Source: Faecalibacter macacae (GTDB taxonomy: Bacteria > Bacteroidota > Bacteroidia > Flavobacteriales > Weeksellaceae). From it: a stretch of DNA of 64,000 bases. A program made the translations under genes and the position numbers. The DNA lies in NCBI RefSeq assembly GCF_003687725.1, contig NZ_RDOJ01000005.1, positions 118,833-182,832 of the forward strand, read 5' to 3'. Shown here one piece after another: positions 61,501-64,000 of the stretch (position 1 is the stretch's first letter; every line of letters starts with the position of its first letter). Under the pieces are notes generated by a model. The model made no database searches. It was given only the letters and a program-made list of their open reading frames with translations, and was not told where the DNA came from.

Positions 61501-63820
61501 TTTTATAAACGCCAGAAACAGTTAAATTTAAATTCGCATTTTTATCATTAGAAAGTATATCAGCATCAAAAACACCTCGATTTATTTTTGCATTCAGATT
61601 TACATTTTGATAATTATATTTATTGTATTCTGCATTAGTAATTTGCCCTTTAATTGATGTATTCGCTTTTTCTAAATTAAAACTTTCACCTTTTACGTTA
61701 AAGATTCCAGAAATTTTACCAATATCGTTATTGCTTATCAATGTTCCGACATCTAAGGATTTTAAATCAGCTTTTACATCATATTTTTCTGCATCTTTTT
61801 TTCTTAAATCAATATTCGCTTTTACATTGGCATTACCCAAACTGGAAATTAAATTTAATTGTGTATCAATTAAACTTGTAGTTCCTTTAGCGTAACCATT
61901 AACCGCAATTTTTGAAGGAATTTTGAAGTTATTCGGGATAATATCTTTAGGTATTATATCATAAATTGTTTTAGATGAAGTGGAAAAATTCTGAACCTTT
62001 AAATCATAGTATAATTTGTCTGGATTCATTGCATTTTTAATTTTTCCGGAAGCCGTTAAATTTAAATCTCCAATTCCAGAAACTTTTAATTTATCTATAT
62101 TCAAGTCATTGATTGGTCCATAAACTCTAGAATCCACATACATTATTGCATTTGGATATTTATTGAATGGAGTAGTGTTACGTAAATCAGGAACAAGATA
62201 TAATATATCTGAAAAAGCTATTTTTGATTTTTTAAAATTAGCATTTAAAGTAACAGCACCTAAATTATTTGTTAATTGATTGATCGAATTGTAATTAAGA
62301 ATAATTTCATCTTTAATAGATGTTTTAGGTGTTTCTAAAATTAAATTTTTTAAATAAGCTTGCTTTTCTGCATACATAAAATTTGTGCGAAACTTTTGGA
62401 TATTAATTCCAATTCTTTCTTTAATATTTGCAGCTAAGATTTGTCCAGCAAATGTTCCGTTGATCATTTTAAAATGATACATATTTAGATTGAGCTTTTC
62501 AAGATCTATATAATTTGGATCAAATCCTCTTTGTTCACGTTTTGCGGCTGTGTTGTTGTATGTGATTTGAGAATTTTCAATCAAAGTCTTATTTAACATA
62601 ACTTGAATAGGCTTTGATGAATTTGATGGAGTAGTGGACGGTGTTATAGTTTGGCTTAAATTAATGTTGGCATTAACTAATGCATTTTTTAGTGCAATTT
62701 CATCTACATCATATTTATTTTCTGTTAAATTAATTGCGTTTATCTTAGTCTTAAATTCATCTAGTTTAACAATAGCATCAATTTTAGAATTTTCGTCTTT
62801 GTAATTGATATTACTTTTCGTTAGAATAATTTTATTTAACGCAAGTTGAAGTGGAGTGTTTTTATCTATAGTTGTCTTAGCCTGATTTGGTTTGGGACTT
62901 GTAATTTTTTGTGTAAAATTTAAGTTTAATCCATCAATCAAAATATCATCAATAGCATAGTTATTCTTTATTAAATCTAATGTTTTGATATTTGTATTAA
63001 ATGAATTGAATTTAACTTTCGCATACATTTTCGAAACATCATCATCATATGCTACATCGATGTTTGTAAGCGAAATTTCACCAAGTTTTAATTGTAAAGG
63101 TTTGTTATTACTTATAGAATCTACAGTTTCTTCTACATTTTGTGCAATTTCTTCTACAATATCCTGCTTAAGTTTTAATTTTAGTCCATCTAATTCAATT
63201 TTACTTATGCCATAACTGTTTTCTTGTAAATCAAATTTTTTAATTCGTGTATTAAACTCTTTAAAATATATATTGATATTATTCCCTGATTGTAAATCAT
63301 TAAATGAAGCACCAATATCTTTCAAATAGATTTTATCCAATGAAATTATAAATGGTTTTGATGTGGATTCTTCTTCCTCTTTTGTAGCAAAAGCATTAAT
63401 GATGTAATCAAAGTTAAAACTACCATCTTTTCGTCTAATAACATTAGCTCTAGTTCCTTCCAAATCAATAGAAGTAATATCAGCTTTACTTTTTAACAGC
63501 TGCCAAATATCTAATGATACATCAAGTTTTTTTGTAAATAAAAGAGTATCAACATCCTCGCCTTTTAGATGTAAATTTTCTATGATTAGATTATTAGGAA
63601 AATCGATGTAAACTCGTTCTAATTCTACATCAGTTTTGATTTTATTTTCTAGATAAATGACTAATTTATCTTTTATAAAATTCTGTACTTTAGGAAATTG
63701 AAGACTATAGATAACAATAGTTAATAGCAAGATTAATGTAAGTAGAGAAATCCCAGTATATTTTAATATTTTTTTGTAGTTGATTTTCAAGTATTGAGTT
63801 TTTCGTTGGTTTTGAATCAA
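58556..63820 (-). CDS. tamB: TamB-family translocation/assembly protein (paired with TamL)
   Basis: This 1754-residue protein has one N-terminal helix (about 19-40) and a long periplasmic beta-groove, ending in the TamB domain (GIYEVEKGTYEMSVSMIKRKFDISKGSTI in two halves; QVFALLILNRFVGNNPF; SGVSAESMARQSVSNIL). The start is TTG. Its N-terminal third contains four tandem modules of about 80 residues (156-221, 241-306, 323-392, 404-475), each with a P-[IFL]-Q-V/L strand, a Y/F-x-D turn, a middle K-F-x-x-F-x-T-x-I and a final D-G-L-x-L. It overlaps tamL by 4 bases. The first TamB at 9439 is its unlinked paralogue. Function follows the family: a conduit to the outer membrane for lipids or proteins. 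Confidence 0.9.
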   Translation of the reverse strand: MIQNQRKTQYLKINYKKILKYTGISLLTLILLLTIVIYSLQFPKVQNFIKDKLVIYLENKIKTDVELERVYIDFPNNLIIENLHLKGEDVDTLLFTKKLDVSLDIWQLLKSKADITSIDLEGTRANVIRRKDGSFNFDYIINAFATKEEEESTSKPFIISLDKIYLKDIGASFNDLQSGNNINIYFKEFNTRIKKFDLQENSYGISKIELDGLKLKLKQDIVEEIAQNVEETVDSISNNKPLQLKLGEISLTNIDVAYDDDVSKMYAKVKFNSFNTNIKTLDLIKNNYAIDDILIDGLNLNFTQKITSPKPNQAKTTIDKNTPLQLALNKIILTKSNINYKDENSKIDAIVKLDEFKTKINAINLTENKYDVDEIALKNALVNANINLSQTITPSTTPSNSSKPIQVMLNKTLIENSQITYNNTAAKREQRGFDPNYIDLEKLNLNMYHFKMINGTFAGQILAANIKERIGINIQKFRTNFMYAEKQAYLKNLILETPKTSIKDEIILNYNSINQLTNNLGAVTLNANFKKSKIAFSDILYLVPDLRNTTPFNKYPNAIMYVDSRVYGPINDLNIDKLKVSGIGDLNLTASGKIKNAMNPDKLYYDLKVQNFSTSSKTIYDIIPKDIIPNNFKIPSKIAVNGYAKGTTSLIDTQLNLISSLGNANVKANIDLRKKDAEKYDVKADLKSLDVGTLISNNDIGKISGIFNVKGESFNLEKANTSIKGQITNAEYNKYNYQNVNLNAKINRGVFDADILSNDKNANLNLTVSGVYKKDLKDVKINGILDKLDVKALNFYDEALTITGEIDGSFDNLDFENPNGNLTLKNFTIADETEKLAINEMKLNAISTENLNQITLESQVIDAEIKGKYNLVEIAPALISTINKYYQFQDPKKISKFDQNQYFTLNASIKNDKLIQKFVPDLKEFSTINITGDFNAQTQKINLEGQIENLVYDKNLLKNAKLSISNTNETLDYNLNLDAVGNESFKLKNIDLNGNIYQNIINLNASSKDESGKEQFHLGGNVQLKDNIIIASLNRNGLILNYDSWLISDDNQIKIFDNGIVANNFKISNNESSIELNSETNSPTSPLNIAINNFKIETITELIKIDELPASGTINGTAKVKDLMANMTFTADLDITDLKAYNNPVGNLAINVKNKTTDIINANALLTGNNNEVRLIGDYNLKQSLFDFQLNMNRFEMNTIKGFTKGMVNDIEGYLAGNLNIKGSLDNPSIEGLIGFNQVGFSVPEYGVNFRNITDNLNFTNRGIEFDQFKINDKDGNSLLLNGQVLTTNFQDFEFNLDVNAKDFKVINSEKSAQALTYGTLAINTELAIRGNLDLPIVTGDILITDQSDFTFVMPKSTTSLQSNDGIVEFIDPNATEIIQPKEIDALPNETNIKGVNLSVNIDIDPEAKTTIIIDPINGDYVELQGEAQLTGGMDPSGRLSLTGIYEVEKGTYEMSVSMIKRKFDISKGSTITWTGEPMSANLNLTAVYRTQTAPIDLLEQQLTGLSSAEVNMYRQRIPFNTELKIGGELKKPEVFFDITLDETNNSVASSVIENTKAKLNQLRNDEAEMNKQVFALLILNRFVGNNPFQSQSGVSAESMARQSVSNILSDQLNNLAADLIQGVDINLGLNSQDDYSTGEKNTRTDLNVEVSKRLLNDRLKVSIGSNFGLEGDARVNENMTNIAGDINLEYALSKNGRYMLRAYRKNEYQVALQGQIIETGVGFIITLDYDKFREIFEKKKKNEAIKKQMKNQP
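62398..63355 (-). repeat. Four tandem ~80-residue modules within TamB
   Basis: Residues 156-221, 241-306, 323-392 and 404-475 of the TamB paired with TamL align as tandem modules with a period of 81-85 residues (for example PLQLKLGEISLTNIDVAY with PLQLALNKIILTKSNINY). Divergence between copies shows that the duplication is old. Confidence 0.75.
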
Positions 63821-63904
63821 TTAACCCGCAACTATAATACCAAGTTGAACAATATTGAAAAGATTGATAAATTATTTTATAAAGTGTAGAATTTATAGAA
63901 AATA

Positions 63905-63936
63905 AAAAAGGAATTCAAGTTATTGAATTCCTTTTT
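63905..63936 (-). terminator. Terminator after tRNA-His
   Basis: AAAAAGGAATTCAA (63905-63918) and TTGAATTCCTTTTT (63923-63936) form a perfect 14-bp stem with a GTTA loop. It lies just downstream of the tRNA on the minus strand. The remaining 84 bases to the TamB TTG hold only a weak -7 box (TATAGTTG, 63829-63836 on the minus strand). Confidence 0.85.
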
Positions 63937-63940
63937 ATAG

Positions 63941-64000
63941 GGTGAATGATGGGTCTCGAACCCACGACCTCCGGAACCACAATCCGGCGCTCTAACCAAC
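63941..64000 (-). tRNA. tRNA-His (GTG), 5' end cut by the window edge
   Basis: The minus strand reads part of the D arm (GTTGGTTAGAGC), an anticodon stem CCGGA/TCCGG with loop TTGTGGT (anticodon GTG, histidine), a variable loop, the T arm GTGGGTTCGAGACCCAT with TTCGAG-type loop, and the 3' acceptor strand CATTCAC plus discriminator C at 63941. About 15 bases at the 5' end lie outside the window, so the acceptor stem cannot be checked. Confidence 0.93.

Noticed and set aside
61623..61895. Antisense frames within the large TamB gene (also near 58722, 59106, 60414 and 62985)
   Set aside because: Short, without promoter or homology signal, and expected by chance opposite a long AT-rich gene.

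Overview
The window is AT-rich, densely packed chromosomal DNA from a member of the Bacteroidota, class Flavobacteriia. The evidence is the family content (TamL/TamB pair, DUF5686 and GSCFA proteins, DUF3667, Bacteroidota-type RpoN with an acidic insert, UMF1 transporter), the Bacteroidota promoter -7 element TAnnTTTG in front of many genes, the near absence of Shine-Dalgarno sequences, and several TTG/GTG starts. A Weeksellaceae (Empedobacter-like) source is my best guess, held with low confidence. I see no insertion sequence, prophage, CRISPR array or integron; this is mostly core chromosome.

Layout. 1-1.6 kb: truncated propeller-type sensor, a Gre-like small protein and a membrane protein. 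1.6-6.2 kb: glyoxylate shunt genes aceB-aceA, divergent from a RamB/ScfR-like XRE regulator with a perfect 14-bp palindrome between them. 6.2-9.4 kb: YhhN protein, a lipoprotein, and rsmE-tsaD. 9.4-14 kb: a first TamB. 14.2-21.6 kb: Lrp regulator, NrtR-like Nudix regulator, iron-sulfur L-serine dehydratase, a DEAD-box helicase with a long leader and an RGG-rich repeated tail, and an acyl-CoA synthetase. 21.6-23.8 kb: an operon of a Fur/Zur-type regulator, a methyltransferase and a ZIP metal transporter. 24-31.8 kb: rRNA methyltransferase, glycosyltransferase, thioesterase, CoA-transferase, nitroreductase, a degenerate caspase-like protein and an LLM oxidoreductase. 31.8-41.6 kb: prenyl synthase, GSCFA protein, TatD, pyrH-frr, DUF5686 outer-membrane protein, asnS, rpoN. 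41.6-54.5 kb: small and hypothetical genes, UMF1 transporter, lpdA, aldo/keto reductase, and a decayed HxlR plus pirin locus. 54.5-63.8 kb: an M49-like lipoprotein and the tamL-tamB operon. The right edge cuts a tRNA-His.

How the genes work together. aceBA, the acyl-CoA synthetase, the CoA-transferase, the thioesterase and lpdA point to use of acetate and short acids through acetyl-CoA, with the XRE regulator as the likely sensor-regulator of aceBA. tamL-tamB and the second, orphan TamB serve transport of lipids or proteins to the outer membrane. The Fur/Zur-ZIP operon handles zinc, probably with autoregulation through an inverted repeat at its start.

The most unusual items are an in-frame epimerase-pirin chimera beside an HxlR regulator whose N-terminus looks frameshifted; a terminator hairpin whose 3' arm and U-tract are the first codons of the next gene; an orphan terminator-like hairpin between divergent genes (sRNA or attenuator candidate); and a caspase-like protein that appears to lack its catalytic pair. 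No complete novel multi-gene system is evident.
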